From positions 62,001 to 126,000 of the forward strand of contig URPJ01000001.1 of the NCBI GenBank assembly GCA_900549745.1: DNA of 64,000 nt. The letters run 5' to 3'. The translations under genes were made by a program, and so were the position numbers. The notes under the pieces were generated by a model. That model worked only from the letters and a program-made list of their open reading frames with translations. It was not told where the DNA came from and did no database searches. Of this stretch, positions 51,451 through 61,412 are shown in pieces (positions within the stretch are counted from its first letter, which is position 1; the number at the start of each line of letters is the position of its first letter). This stretch comes from an uncultured Collinsella sp. Its GTDB lineage: Bacteria; Actinomycetota; Coriobacteriia; Coriobacteriales; Coriobacteriaceae.

Positions 51451-53250
51451 CTAATTCTTATCGGAGGCTTCGGCCTCGGCGGACTGTTCGGCGGTTTTCT
51501 CGGAATCTGATTCGGAGGTCGATCCCTGATTGGTGTTGTCGCGAATCGTTTGCGCGTCGATCACCTGGCGGGTCTGCTCCTCGTCGATCTGGTGGCGGTA
51601 CTTGGATATCGTGTCCTGCGCATCGTCGACACTTGTTTGCGGAATGCCCGCCTTGAGGCGGTTTTGCGTGTCTTCGGGCAGGTCGGATAGCTTGATGCTG
51701 GTTTCGCTTTCGAGCCAGTGGAGCTTGAGTCCGAGCGGCTTGCCGGGCAGGCCGCGCCAGACGGCGACATTTCCCTGGTAGGTACCCAGGTAGTACGAGC
51801 CGGTGACACCCGTGTAGGCCCAGATGCCAGCTGCCAGCACAAAGACGAGGGCCAGAATGGCGGCGATAGTAACGTTGCGGCGACGCACGCGCTGCGCCTC
51901 GCGCATAACGCCATCGTCAACCAGGTCAACGACTACTACGGTCACGTTGTCGTGGCCGCCGGCAGCAAGCGCCGCGTCCACTAGGTTGTCGACGCAGATT
52001 TGCGCGGTTGAGGACTGCGTGGCGATGTTCTCGATATCGCTATCGGGAATCATGCTCGAGAGGCCGTCGGAGCACAGGATCAGGCGGTCGCCTTCCTCGA
52101 TATGCAGAGTGAAGTGGTCGGCATACATGGCGGGGTCCGAGCCCAGTGCGCGGGTGATGACCGAACGGTTGGGGTGGACGCGAGCCTCGTCTGCCGTGAT
52201 CTCGCCAGCGTCCACGAGCTCCTCCACGTAGGAGTGGTCGCGGGTCACGCGGATGAGCGTGCCCTCGTGGAGCAGGTAGGCGCGAGAGTCGCCCACGTGG
52301 GCGATGGCGAGCGTGTCGTTTTCGATATAGGCGCAGGTGGCTGTGCAGCCCATGCCGGGCTTGCCCAGGCCGTTCAGGGCCGCCTCGATTACGGCGGCGT
52401 TGGCTGCCTCGACGGCTGCCGCCAGGCGTGCGGCGTCGGCAGACTGAGGAGCTGTCTTGGCAATGGTCTCGACAGCGATAGAGGAGGCTACCTCGCCGGC
52501 AGCGTGACCACCCATGCCGTCGCATACGCAAAAGAGCGGCGACTGCACCAGGTAGGAATCCTCATTGTGCGGGCGCACGCAGCCAACGTCGGAGCGGGCG
52601 CCCCACATAAGTTGCGTGGTGGTGCCGGCATCATAGGTCGAGTCGGTCTCGATGCGCTCCTCGGTCAGGGGCTCAAAGCTCATGGTCGAGCCGGGGTCTT
52701 TGAGCTTGGCCTCAACGGCGGCAACGTCGATCTCGGCTGTGTCGCCGGGAGAGACGGTGTCGGTCTCGGCGTTTGATTCGGAATCGCCGGTGTCCGGGGA
52801 GTCGGGCTCCTCGGACACGCGGGCGGTCGACTCGTCGTCTTGCGGGCTGACGTCTATAGGCTCGGGCGCCGGCGTAGACGCGGGCGCAACCTCGGATGCC
52901 GGGGCTATGGGAAACGCCGGCGCGGCGGGCTCGGGTGCCGCAAACACCGCAGCGCTCTCGTTGATTGCCGCGGCGACGGGCTCTGCAAAGTGAGCCGGCG
53001 CCGGGGTTGCTTCGGGCGCTGTGGGCTGTTCCGCAGCATGTGCGCCGATGGGCGCCGCTGCGGCATCCTCTTCGTCCTCGTTATCGGCGAGATCCGAAAT
53101 ATCATGCGTTACATGCGAAAGAGGCAGGGAGAACACGGTGTCCTCGGGCTCCACGGGTGCGGAGCCCGCCGGAGCGGCGTGGGCCGGCGCAGCTGTGGCA
53201 GCAGCCGGTGCCTCGGTCATAGTTGCGGACTTGTTCTCCTCGTCGATCAT
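51451..53250 (-). CDS. pstP: PP2C-type Ser/Thr phosphatase with long N-terminal extension
   Basis: 599 residues. Its ATG overlaps the FHA gene stop (ATGA). Residues 1-215 are Ala/Pro/Glu-rich and disordered. The PP2C domain (about 220-465) has RPHNEDSYLV, CDGMGGHAAGE, AHVGDSRAYL, LCSDGLSSMI and GGHDNVTVVVV. A membrane helix at about 480-498 precedes an outside domain and a Ser/Glu-rich tail. It reverses the action of the kinases in the operon. In most actinobacteria the catalytic domain begins at residue 1, so the extension is unusual. Confidence 0.95.
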   Translation of the reverse strand: MIDEENKSATMTEAPAAATAAPAHAAPAGSAPVEPEDTVFSLPLSHVTHDISDLADNEDEEDAAAAPIGAHAAEQPTAPEATPAPAHFAEPVAAAINESAAVFAAPEPAAPAFPIAPASEVAPASTPAPEPIDVSPQDDESTARVSEEPDSPDTGDSESNAETDTVSPGDTAEIDVAAVEAKLKDPGSTMSFEPLTEERIETDSTYDAGTTTQLMWGARSDVGCVRPHNEDSYLVQSPLFCVCDGMGGHAAGEVASSIAVETIAKTAPQSADAARLAAAVEAANAAVIEAALNGLGKPGMGCTATCAYIENDTLAIAHVGDSRAYLLHEGTLIRVTRDHSYVEELVDAGEITADEARVHPNRSVITRALGSDPAMYADHFTLHIEEGDRLILCSDGLSSMIPDSDIENIATQSSTAQICVDNLVDAALAAGGHDNVTVVVVDLVDDGVMREAQRVRRRNVTIAAILALVFVLAAGIWAYTGVTGSYYLGTYQGNVAVWRGLPGKPLGLKLHWLESETSIKLSDLPEDTQNRLKAGIPQTSVDDAQDTISKYRHQIDEEQTRQVIDAQTIRDNTNQGSTSESDSEKTAEQSAEAEASDKN

Positions 53251-53663
53251 CGACGGTTCACCTTCATGACCACGTCGCCAATCTGGACTTCGTCGCCCTC
53301 GCGCAGCGTTGCGGGCTCCACGAGCTGGCGGCCGTTGACGAGCGTGCCGTTAAGCGAGTTGAGGTCCTCGATGATGAGCGCCGGGCCCTGTAGCGAAAAG
53401 CGCGCATGCGAGGCCGAGACGAACGGTTCGTTGATGCAGATGTCCGAAGATGGCGAGCGACCGACGATGACGGGGCCGAGCATGTCTACGTGGATGCCGC
53501 GGATACCGCGCGGACCCTTGTCCACATCGATCGTCCAGATAGCCGAGTCGCGGCGCTGCCCGCGCACAAGTCCCACGCCGGTCTTCATGACGGCGAACAA
53601 GAAGATATAGAGCAGGGCGACCAGGACGATGCGGCCTGCAAAAAGGACGATATCGATGTTCAT
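53247..53663 (-). CDS. fhaB: FHA-domain protein (FhaB/FipA-like), membrane anchored
   Basis: 138 residues. An N-terminal helix (VLFAGRIVLVALLYIFLFAV) is followed by a linker and an FHA domain: VIVGRSPSSDICI, VSASHARF and LNSLNGTLVNG. FHA domains bind phosphothreonine, here probably kinase-made marks on the wall machinery. It lies 6 bases after the preceding FHA gene and overlaps the phosphatase gene. Confidence 0.93.
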   Translation of the reverse strand: MNIDIVLFAGRIVLVALLYIFLFAVMKTGVGLVRGQRRDSAIWTIDVDKGPRGIRGIHVDMLGPVIVGRSPSSDICINEPFVSASHARFSLQGPALIIEDLNSLNGTLVNGRQLVEPATLREGDEVQIGDVVMKVNRR

Positions 53664-53669
53664 AAGCGA

Positions 53670-54683
53670 CTATCCCCTAAATTCAAAGGTACTCAGGCCA
53701 AACGTCAGCAGATCGCCGTTGCGCAGCGGGCAGCGCGTAATGCGGCGGTTGTTGACGAGCGTGCCGTTGGTGGAATTGAGGTCCTCGATCGACCAATCCG
53801 AGCCCGTAAAGGTGAGCTGGGCGTGGCGGCGCGACACGTTGGGGTCGCGCAGGGCAATGTCGGAAACTGAGCGCTCGCGACCGATGGTCACCTGTGCGGA
53901 GGTGATGCTATGGCTCTCGCCGCTCACGACGTCGACGAGCTGGGCGAGCGGGCGCTGCGGGGCGCGAGTGCTCGCCATGTTGGAGGCGATGCCGGCTGCG
54001 GCGCCTAGGCCCACGGCGGCACCGGTCGCGGCGGCTCCGCCCATGCCGGCAAGCGCGTCGCGCGAGACGGTCTGAGGCACCGGGATGGGTGCGGCGGCGG
54101 GGTCGGGGACGCTAGGCGCGAAGGGGTCTGCCACGGCAAGCGGGTCGGGAGCGGCGGCGCGAAGCGTCGGCTGCTGCTGGGGCATGGCGGCGGGGCGCTG
54201 CTGCTGCGGGGCAGCAAACTGCTGCTGGCCGGCGCGCGGGGCGCTGGCGGCACGGCTTGCCGCGGAGTTGTTCTGGCCCAGGCCGTTTTGATAGGCGCGC
54301 TCTTCTTCGTACAGGCGGCCGAGCGTGGGGGCATCGACGTTCTCGGCAAAGACCGAGAACTTGCCGGCGCGCAGCTGCGGATCGATCATAAAGCGCACGA
54401 GGGGCTCGCCGACAAAGACATAGCGGCGCTTTTCGGCCTGCGCCTTCACAAACTCGCGGACCTCGCGCGAAAGCTCGGGGTAGAACGGGGCGAGCATGGG
54501 ATCGTCGTCGGCGGCGATAAGGATGGTATAGAGTGCCGGCGCCGTGTTGACGCCGTTAATCACCAGAGTCTGATCCTCCATGTCGCGAGCGGCCTGCTTA
54601 GCAAGCTTCTTAAAGGAGAACGGGGCACGGGTGGCACCGAAGATGCCGGCCACGTGGTCCTCGAAGATGTTCAGGAAGTTCAC
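53670..54683 (-). CDS. fhaA: FhaA-like protein (DUF3662 plus FHA)
   Basis: 337 residues with a GTG start overlapping the kinase stop (GTGA). The N-terminal DUF3662 domain (1-115) begins NFLNIFEDHVAGIFGATRAP. A Gln/Ala/Pro-rich linker spans about 120-240. The C-terminal FHA domain has VTIGRERSVSDIAL, VSRRHAQL and LNSTNGTLVNN. In Mycobacterium, FhaA docks on the kinase and MviN. The order fhaA-fhaB-phosphatase matches that cluster. Confidence 0.95.
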   Translation of the reverse strand: MNFLNIFEDHVAGIFGATRAPFSFKKLAKQAARDMEDQTLVINGVNTAPALYTILIAADDDPMLAPFYPELSREVREFVKAQAEKRRYVFVGEPLVRFMIDPQLRAGKFSVFAENVDAPTLGRLYEEERAYQNGLGQNNSAASRAASAPRAGQQQFAAPQQQRPAAMPQQQPTLRAAAPDPLAVADPFAPSVPDPAAAPIPVPQTVSRDALAGMGGAAATGAAVGLGAAAGIASNMASTRAPQRPLAQLVDVVSGESHSITSAQVTIGRERSVSDIALRDPNVSRRHAQLTFTGSDWSIEDLNSTNGTLVNNRRITRCPLRNGDLLTFGLSTFEFRG

Positions 54684-56533
54684 GAAAGATCACTCTCCGT
54701 ATAGGTTCTTTGGTATCCGAGCAAATATAGGCATATCCCAACGATTATAGAGGATAGGGTTCCCGCAACCGCCGCCTTGGCGACGACCGCGGCTGCAAGG
54801 CTGGCAATTTCCATATGGTGTGCAAGACAGGACGCCGCTGCGCAGCCGATGCCGGTGACAGCGATGGCGGCGATTGCGGCAAGGTTTGAGCCCTGGTCGG
54901 CACGCTTGGCATGGGCATTGAGCAGCGCGGATGATGCTGCGGCAGTTGCCGCGACCAGCACAAAGGCAGTCCAAAGGAGCGGATCTCCCAGCGCTGCGGC
55001 AACGTTACCGAGCCCCAGCACGCCTCCGGCTGAAAGCGCGACCGTGGCCAGACGGGCAAAAAGCGCGCCCATACTCGTGGCCGCCGCGGCACTTGCCGGG
55101 CCGAGCCAAAATGCCGCGATACTCGCGGCGGCTCCAGCGGCAAGGAAGGTGTCACCGGTCAGGCAGCCAAGCGCAAGCGCGCAGGTGAGCGCCGCACTCG
55201 CGGGGGCCTGGGTGCGCCCCCAGGCGATCCACCAGCCGGACATGGCGGCGGCAAAGACAACCGCGACAGGCAGCATCGACAGAATGCCCTGCGCCTGCAT
55301 GGTGGCGTTGGCCATAAGCACTAAAAAGCCCACGGCCGAGATGGCCGAGCCGATCTGCGGGGCCAGGCCGGCTGCCGCACCGATCGCAATGGCCGCGACG
55401 ACTAAGCCGGGAAGCGCGGCGACGCCGGCTGTCTGCATAAGCAAGAAGCTAAAGGCTCCACACGAGAGAGCCGAGATGGCGCGCATGGTGTAGTTGCGCG
55501 CGTGGCTCCAGCGCGTGCCCGCCCAACCAAGTGCGGGGTCGACCTCGACCGCGTCGTCCTCGTAGGGCAGCGATTCGATATCGTCCGCCGTCTGCTCGTC
55601 ATCCGAAAGCTCGCTCACCATTTGCTCTAGGCTGCGACGGCCCTCGCGCACACTGCCCAAGCTGGCAAGGAGCTGATCGCAAAACGCCTCGATGCTGTTG
55701 GGGCGGTCTTGCGGCATGGGGGAGAGGGCGCTCATCAGTGCTGCCTCGGCCCCCGGGGGAAAGTGCGGTATCAGCTCGCTGGGATAGGTGGCGCCGCCGA
55801 TGATGCGGCCGAGCGAGTCGGCGGGCGTTGCCGCCATAAAGGGGGCGCTGCCGCACAGGCTCTCGTAAATGACGCAGGCGAGGGCGAAGACGTCGGCGCG
55901 CTCGTCGACCGTGCCGGTCTCGATATCGAGCTGCTCGGGCGGCATGTAGCCGATGGTGCCGCCGCGCGAGCCGCCAAAGCCGCCGGCAGACGACAGACGT
56001 GCCATGCCAAAGTCGGTGAGCTTAACGTTGCCCGAGTGGTCGATGAGCACGTTGGCAGGCTTGATGTCCAGGTGGAGCACGCCATTGCTATGGGCGAAGG
56101 TGAGCGCCTGGCCCAGCGCGTCGGCAATGGCCGCCGCCTCGTCAAAGGTGAGCGAATGGCCGTCGACTCGATGCAAAAACTCGGCGAGCGACATGCCATC
56201 GACATATTCCATGACCAGGTAGGCATAGGCGGTGTCGTGCGTAAAGTCGATGACCTGCACGATATTGGGATGCTGAAGCATGGCGGCGGTATGCGCCTCG
56301 CGCAGCACGTCCATGATATCGCTTGCGGGCATGCCGGCGCCGTCTGTGAGGGGGATGCGCTTGATGGCGACGCGACGGCGCAGGTGCGTGTCGCGGCAGA
56401 TTTCGATGGAGCCAAAACCGCCGGTCGCAAGCGTCTCGAGCGGCTGGAACCGCTTAAGCAGATCGCGAGAGCTGGTGCCCTCCAAGGGAACGTCCGGCGA
56501 GAACCGGGCGGTATGTTGCGAGAAAAGCGGCAT
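54680..56533 (-). CDS. Ser/Thr protein kinase with polytopic membrane C-terminus
   Basis: 617 residues from MPLFSQHTARF (ATG 56533, GAGGG upstream); the frame 26 codons further up lacks a site. Kinase domain about 25-285: LATGGFGSIEI loop, VAIKRI lysine, VLHLDIKPANVLI (HLD replaces HRD in the catalytic loop), DFGMARL and YMPPEQ. The C-terminal half (about 340-615) has about eight hydrophobic helices. The first gene of the operon, in the place of PknA. The Arg-to-Leu change marks it as a non-RD kinase, not regulated by activation-loop phosphorylation in the usual way. Confidence 0.92.
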   Translation of the reverse strand: MPLFSQHTARFSPDVPLEGTSSRDLLKRFQPLETLATGGFGSIEICRDTHLRRRVAIKRIPLTDGAGMPASDIMDVLREAHTAAMLQHPNIVQVIDFTHDTAYAYLVMEYVDGMSLAEFLHRVDGHSLTFDEAAAIADALGQALTFAHSNGVLHLDIKPANVLIDHSGNVKLTDFGMARLSSAGGFGGSRGGTIGYMPPEQLDIETGTVDERADVFALACVIYESLCGSAPFMAATPADSLGRIIGGATYPSELIPHFPPGAEAALMSALSPMPQDRPNSIEAFCDQLLASLGSVREGRRSLEQMVSELSDDEQTADDIESLPYEDDAVEVDPALGWAGTRWSHARNYTMRAISALSCGAFSFLLMQTAGVAALPGLVVAAIAIGAAAGLAPQIGSAISAVGFLVLMANATMQAQGILSMLPVAVVFAAAMSGWWIAWGRTQAPASAALTCALALGCLTGDTFLAAGAAASIAAFWLGPASAAAATSMGALFARLATVALSAGGVLGLGNVAAALGDPLLWTAFVLVAATAAASSALLNAHAKRADQGSNLAAIAAIAVTGIGCAAASCLAHHMEIASLAAAVVAKAAVAGTLSSIIVGICLYLLGYQRTYTESDLS

Positions 56534-56685
56534 GGCCAACCCTCGTGCGTTTAAAGTTCGTTTGCGAGCGGCGGGCACGGGCGCGGCCCGTTCCGGCGTT
56601 CGCGGTGGCATAGATGCTGCTAGTGTAGCACGCTCGGGTGTATGGGGAGGATAACGGGATGCGAGGCTACCTGCCTGGCTTGGCC

Positions 56686-57393
56686 TTAGCGCTTTTTCTT
56701 GTTCTTCTTCTGCTTGCGCTTGGTCTCCTGGGGCTTGTCGCCCTGTTTGGCTTCGGCAGCGGCCTTTTCTGCCTTCATCTTCTTGCGCTTGGTCTCGATG
56801 CGGAGCTTTTTGTTGATGCGTGCCTTAAGGAAGGCGCCAAACTGCTCGGCATCGCCACGGACGAAGGTGTCCTTAGGAATCGTCACGCCCTGGTCGGCGA
56901 ACATGGCCACAAAGATGCGCTCGCCGTCGAGCACGTGGTCGAGCTTCTCAAACGGGAAGAACTGCGACTTGCCACTCTTGCCCCAGACCATCAGACCGTC
57001 CTCGTTGGCGGCGACGCGGCGGTAGCGTCCGCCCATGGACTCGTCGGCCTCGACGGCATCGATAAAGTCGCGGGCAAGGGTGTGGTGCAGGTTTTTGCTC
57101 CACCAGGCCAAAAAGGCGCCGAATACGATCAGGACAACGCCGAACTTGATCCAGTTGCCGCCGGCCACCAGCATGCCGATGCCGATGAGCGCGGCAATTG
57201 CCGCGGCGACATACAGCGAGCCGCGACGCCTGGGCGAGGCGACCAGGCGGGCGAAGTCGGTGACCAGATCGTTTTCGTACTGGTACTCGTTGAGGTACAG
57301 GATGCCGTCATCGGCTGCTGCCTGCTTCTCGAGCGCGACCTCGACCTGGTCGGCTGCTTCGGAGGGGACGAGGTTGCTCTCTGTGTCTGCCAT
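56686..57393 (-). CDS. Membrane protein with YcxB-like domain and Lys-rich tail
   Basis: 235 residues. Two adjacent helices at about 58-98 (VAAAIAALIGIGMLVAG, then FGVVLIVFGAFLAWW) precede a beta-rich domain (SMGGRYRRVAANEDGLMVWG, FPFEKLDHVL) resembling YcxB-type proteins. The C-terminus is very Lys/Glu-rich and ends KKNKKKR. Function is unknown. It is divergent from dnaX, sharing about 115 bases of upstream sequence. Confidence 0.7.
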   Translation of the reverse strand: MADTESNLVPSEAADQVEVALEKQAAADDGILYLNEYQYENDLVTDFARLVASPRRRGSLYVAAAIAALIGIGMLVAGGNWIKFGVVLIVFGAFLAWWSKNLHHTLARDFIDAVEADESMGGRYRRVAANEDGLMVWGKSGKSQFFPFEKLDHVLDGERIFVAMFADQGVTIPKDTFVRGDAEQFGAFLKARINKKLRIETKRKKMKAEKAAAEAKQGDKPQETKRKQKKNKKKR

Positions 57394-57508
57394 ACTCTTT
57401 GGACTCCTATCGCGGCGGGCTCGCCGTACGGGTTATTATGAGTGCAGTATGCCGTGCGACCGCATGGCCGTCGCGGCAACAAGACTCAGTATACCCGGGG
57501 GAGCACCC

Positions 57509-60013
57509 ATGGAATCGTTGTACCGAAAGTATCGCCCGCTCACCTTCGACTCCGTGGTGGGCCAGCAGCATATCGTCTCGACGCTCGAGCACGCCATTAC
57601 CGAGGGGCGCCTGTCCCACGCCTACCTGTTCTGCGGACCGCGCGGCACGGGCAAGACCACCATGGCGCGCATTCTTGCCAAGGCGCTGCTGTGCCGCAAT
57701 GCCGAGACGGCGCGCGCCGAGGGTGCGAGTGGCTGCATGCCCGACGGCACTTGCGAGGAGTGCGAACTCATCGCCGAAGGCAACCACCCGGATGTCTACG
57801 AGCTCGACGCCGCAAGCCGCACGGGCGTGGACAACGTGCGCGAGGAGATCATCAACTCCGTCAACTTTGCCCCGGTGCGCGGCAAGTACAAGATCTATAT
57901 CATCGACGAGGTCCACATGCTCACGACGGCGGCGTTTAACGCGCTGCTCAAGACGCTCGAGGAGCCGCCGGCGCACGTGATCTTCGTGCTGTGCACCACC
58001 GATCCGCAAAAGATTTTGGAGACCATCCTCTCGCGCTGCCAGCGCTTCGATTTCCACCGCATCGGTAACGAGGATATCGAGCATCGCCTGGCCTACGTGT
58101 GTGAGCAGGAGGGCTTCGACTACGACGATGAGGCGCTCGCCATCGTGGCGCGCCATGCCAAGGGCGGCATGCGCGACGCGCTCTCCACGCTGGAGCAGCT
58201 GAGCGTCTTCGGCAACGGCACCGTGCATGCGGATGATGCCCGCTCGCTTTTGGGCGAGGTTTCGGACCAGATTCTGGGCGAGTTTGCGCGCGCCATTGCG
58301 TCACGCGATATTGCCGAGCTCTATGGGCTCATTCGCGCGCAGGTCGAGGAGGGCAATGACCTGCTTGAGCTGACGCGCGACCTGGTGGCGCATGTGCGTG
58401 ATGTGTACGTGGCCTGCGTTGCCGGCGCCCGCGCCGAGCTGTTTGAGGGCGACTCCGAGCAGGCCGAGGCGCTTGCTGCCGAGGCCGCTGCCTTTGGCGA
58501 GCATCCTGCCGACCGCTTGGCTCGCGTGCTGACGGTGCTCGACGATGCCGCGCTGGAGATGAGGGGCGCGAGCGACGTGCGCCTGGTGCTCGAGATTGCC
58601 TGCACGCGCCTGACGCGTCCCGAGGCCGATTTGACGATTGAGGCTTTGGCCGAGCGTGTGGCACGCTTGGAGGCCATGGTCGCCAATGCCGCCGTTCCGG
58701 CGAGCATGGCTGCTGCTCAAGCGAGCTCGCCTGCGGCTGTCGCGGCTGCACCTGCGACGACACAACAACCGACGCTGATCTCGGGTGCCCGAGCTGCTAC
58801 TCCTGCGGCGACCGCCGCCCCCGCTGCTGCGTCCGCGCATCAGGGTGGCATGCCTTGGGACCGCGGAGCTGCTGTTCCGGCTGCCCAGCCTGCGCCCAAG
58901 TCCGCGGCTCCGGCTCCCGCGCCCAAACCTGTAACGCCTGTACCTCAACCCGTTGCGGCTCCGGCTCCCGCGCCTGCCGCATCGACCGTGCCGGTGTCCA
59001 AGCCCAACAATGCCGCCCAGGTTGCCGCCGCCGGTGCTGCCGAGACCCCCGCGGTCGAGGACGCCGGCGAGCTCCAGCGCAAATGGGCCGAGGTCGTCGA
59101 GCGCGTCAAGGCTCGTCAGGCCTCCTACGCGGGGCTTTTGCTCAACGCCCGCGCCACGGCCGACGATGGCTCCAAGCTCACGGTCTCGTTCCCCGCGGGC
59201 TCGACCTTTGCCATCAAGATGCTCGGACGCGCCGACACGCAGTCGGTAGTCCTGCCGACAGTCAGTGCGGTCTTCGGTCGTCGTACCGTCGACTATGTCC
59301 TGGATGGGGGTGGCACGCCGGCTCCTCAACATGAGGAGCATTCTCCATCTGCACGGGCTGCGGCATCTGCGGACCCGCAACCCGTGTCCTCGGCGGCCTC
59401 TGCATCCTTGAGCGCCAGCGCGACGCAGCCAAAAGCGGCACCGGTAGCGGCACCGACTCCGTCGGCGCCTAAGCCCGTTGCGCCCAAACCTGCTGCTCCG
59501 GCTCCCGCGCCCAAGCCCGCTGCCGCGCCTGCGCCCAAGTCATCCGACCTGGCTAAGGCCCCCTGGCTGCGCTCCGACAACCCTGCCGGCGCTCCTGCCA
59601 CGGGCAAGCTTCCGACCGAGCCCGCGCCCCGCGCGCCCGAACGCTCGTCCGCTCCCAAGGCTCAGCCGTCTGCACAGGTTGCGTCCTGGGAATCCGAGCA
59701 GGTGCCCTACGACGACGCCATGGTCGGCGGCTTCGCCGGCGATGCGAGCGGGGGCGATCTTCCTCCGTTCGACGTGCCGGCAGCGGCGCCTGCGCCCAAG
59801 CCCGCCGCTGCGGCTCCCTCGGTCCCCGCAGTCGCGACGTCCGCTTCCACAAGCGATGGCACCCCCGCGGCCCCTTGGGAGTCCAATCCCGGCGCCGGCA
59901 GTCCCTTCGGCCACCAGGGCGCAGCCCCGAGCATCCCGCAGACCGAGGATGAGGCCAAAGCCCTCATTCGCGACGTCTTCGGCCAGGCCACCATCTTCAA
60001 ACCGGTGGAGTAG
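57509..60013 (+). CDS. dnaX: DNA polymerase III subunits gamma/tau
   Basis: 834 residues from MESLYRKYRP. Clamp-loader AAA+ ATPase with GPRGTGKTT (Walker A), a zinc module of four cysteines (CRN ... CMPDGTCEEC), IYIIDEVHML (Walker B) and SRCQRF (SRC sensor). The region beyond about residue 395 is a long Ala/Pro-rich linker interrupted by one folded segment (about 510-590). The DnaX slippage heptamer was not seen. It heads dnaX-ybaB-recR, a conserved order. Confidence 0.97.
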   Translation: MESLYRKYRPLTFDSVVGQQHIVSTLEHAITEGRLSHAYLFCGPRGTGKTTMARILAKALLCRNAETARAEGASGCMPDGTCEECELIAEGNHPDVYELDAASRTGVDNVREEIINSVNFAPVRGKYKIYIIDEVHMLTTAAFNALLKTLEEPPAHVIFVLCTTDPQKILETILSRCQRFDFHRIGNEDIEHRLAYVCEQEGFDYDDEALAIVARHAKGGMRDALSTLEQLSVFGNGTVHADDARSLLGEVSDQILGEFARAIASRDIAELYGLIRAQVEEGNDLLELTRDLVAHVRDVYVACVAGARAELFEGDSEQAEALAAEAAAFGEHPADRLARVLTVLDDAALEMRGASDVRLVLEIACTRLTRPEADLTIEALAERVARLEAMVANAAVPASMAAAQASSPAAVAAAPATTQQPTLISGARAATPAATAAPAAASAHQGGMPWDRGAAVPAAQPAPKSAAPAPAPKPVTPVPQPVAAPAPAPAASTVPVSKPNNAAQVAAAGAAETPAVEDAGELQRKWAEVVERVKARQASYAGLLLNARATADDGSKLTVSFPAGSTFAIKMLGRADTQSVVLPTVSAVFGRRTVDYVLDGGGTPAPQHEEHSPSARAAASADPQPVSSAASASLSASATQPKAAPVAAPTPSAPKPVAPKPAAPAPAPKPAAAPAPKSSDLAKAPWLRSDNPAGAPATGKLPTEPAPRAPERSSAPKAQPSAQVASWESEQVPYDDAMVGGFAGDASGGDLPPFDVPAAAPAPKPAAAAPSVPAVATSASTSDGTPAAPWESNPGAGSPFGHQGAAPSIPQTEDEAKALIRDVFGQATIFKPVE

Positions 60014-60035
60014 CCGTGCGAAAGGGCATATACGC

Positions 60036-60061
60036 CGAATTATGCGACCTTGCATAATTCG
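60036..60061. repeat. Perfect 10-bp inverted repeat after dnaX
   Basis: CGAATTATGC and GCATAATTCG flank the loop GACCTT. The sequence GACCTTTGCATAAT follows at 60061-60074, repeating the loop and right arm. No T-run. It may slow or punctuate transcription between dnaX and ybaB. Confidence 0.7.
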
Positions 60062-60236
60062 ACCTTTGCATAATCTTTGGGCGCGGCCTGCACTCCAGGA
60101 CATGTATATCGACTGAGGGAACACGTCCGCCCCGCTTGCTTGCCCCGCGCCGTGGTACGATTTTTGAGTTTGAAAGTCCCGCCGTGCTCCGGCTGCCCTT
60201 GCAGCTTGTCGCGCGGCCGCACGTAAAGGAGCCATC

Positions 60237-60557
60237 ATGGCCGGTATGAACATGCAGCAGATGATGAAGCAGGCTCGCAAGATGCAGGAGCAGCTTGCTG
60301 CCGCGCAGGAGAACCTCAAGTCCCAGACCGTCGACGCCTCTGCCGGCGGCGGTATGGTCAAGGTGACCGTCAACGGCGAGATGGAGCTCGTCAACCTCAC
60401 CATCGACCCCGATGCCCTCGATCCCGAGGACGTCGATATGCTGCAGGACATGATCATGGCTGCCGTCAACGAGGCCGTCCGCGGCGTCAACGAGCTCGCC
60501 AACAAGCAGATGGGCGCCATCACCGGCGGCCTCAACATCCCGGGCATGCCGTTCTAA
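60237..60557 (+). CDS. ybaB: YbaB/EbfC nucleoid-associated protein
   Basis: 106 residues with AAAGGAG upstream. Met/Gln-rich start ([20 protein letters not shown]), the G-G-G-M-V-K-V-T strand and the [16 protein letters not shown] helix match the family. It binds DNA as a dimer. It lies between dnaX and recR as in most bacteria. Confidence 0.96.
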   Translation: MAGMNMQQMMKQARKMQEQLAAAQENLKSQTVDASAGGGMVKVTVNGEMELVNLTIDPDALDPEDVDMLQDMIMAAVNEAVRGVNELANKQMGAITGGLNIPGMPF

Positions 60558-60570
60558 GACACGCATATAT

Positions 60571-61167
60571 ATGAGTGCCAACCACAGTCTGCAAAAACTG
60601 CTCGATGAGCTGGGCCGTCTGCCGGGCATTGGTCCCAAGTCGGCCCAGCGCATCGCCTATTACCTGTTGGAGGCCGACGCCGAGGAGGCGCGCCGCCTGG
60701 CCGAGGCCATCCTGGAGGTCAAGCAGGAGGTCCACTTTTGCAGCCGCTGCTTTAACTACGCCACGGCCGACGAGTGCTCCATCTGCCAGGACCCGATGCG
60801 CGATACCACTCGCATTTGCGTGGTGGGCGAGCCGCGCGATGTCCAGGCGATCGAGCGCACGGGCAGCTACCACGGCCTCTACCACGTATTGGGCGGCGTG
60901 ATCAGTCCCATGGACAAGATTGGCCCCGAGCAGCTGCACATTCGAGAGCTGCTGGCACGCTTGGGCCACGAGGACATCCACGAGGTCATCATCGCCACCA
61001 ACCCCAATATTGAGGGCGAGACCACGGCGAGCTATCTGGCCCGTACCATCAAGCCGTTGGGCGTCGAGGTGTCGCGTCTGGCAAGCGGCCTTCCCGTGGG
61101 CGGCGACTTGGAGTATGCCGACGAGCTTACGCTTGGCCGCGCCATCGAGGCCCGCCGCGCGATTTAG
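60571..61167 (+). CDS. recR: Recombination protein RecR
   Basis: 198 residues. N-terminal helix-hairpin-helix ([16 protein letters not shown]), the C4 zinc finger [16 protein letters not shown], the Toprim domain ([31 protein letters not shown]) and the C-terminal Walker-like segment. It works with RecO/RecF in gap repair. It starts 13 bases after ybaB. Confidence 0.97.
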   Translation: MSANHSLQKLLDELGRLPGIGPKSAQRIAYYLLEADAEEARRLAEAILEVKQEVHFCSRCFNYATADECSICQDPMRDTTRICVVGEPRDVQAIERTGSYHGLYHVLGGVISPMDKIGPEQLHIRELLARLGHEDIHEVIIATNPNIEGETTASYLARTIKPLGVEVSRLASGLPVGGDLEYADELTLGRAIEARRAI

Positions 61168-61412
61168 GTGGCGAGCCTGCTCCTGCCGTATGTTTTCCTC
61201 GCGACGCACGGGGTAGTCATAATTTCCCCGTGCGACTGTGAGTTTGTTGTGCAACAAAGATGCTTCGTATCCGCTTATCGCATGGACGCTTCCGCTCGCA
61301 TCCTTAATTTGTCCATTCGTTGCGCAACCTTTTTGGTTCGCTGATACACTCAAATATGGATTCGAATGAATGCGCCGCTCCCGAGCGGCGTGTTTTTGTT
61401 GGAGGAGAACGC
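61168..61412. other. Spacer between recR and the next gene
   Basis: A hairpin at 61207-61232 (CACGGGG/CCCCGTG) may end the recR transcript. A short palindrome, TTGTTG-TG-CAACAA, is at 61244-61257, and GTTGCGCAAC lies at about 61318-61328. It probably holds the promoter of the next gene. Confidence 0.5.
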
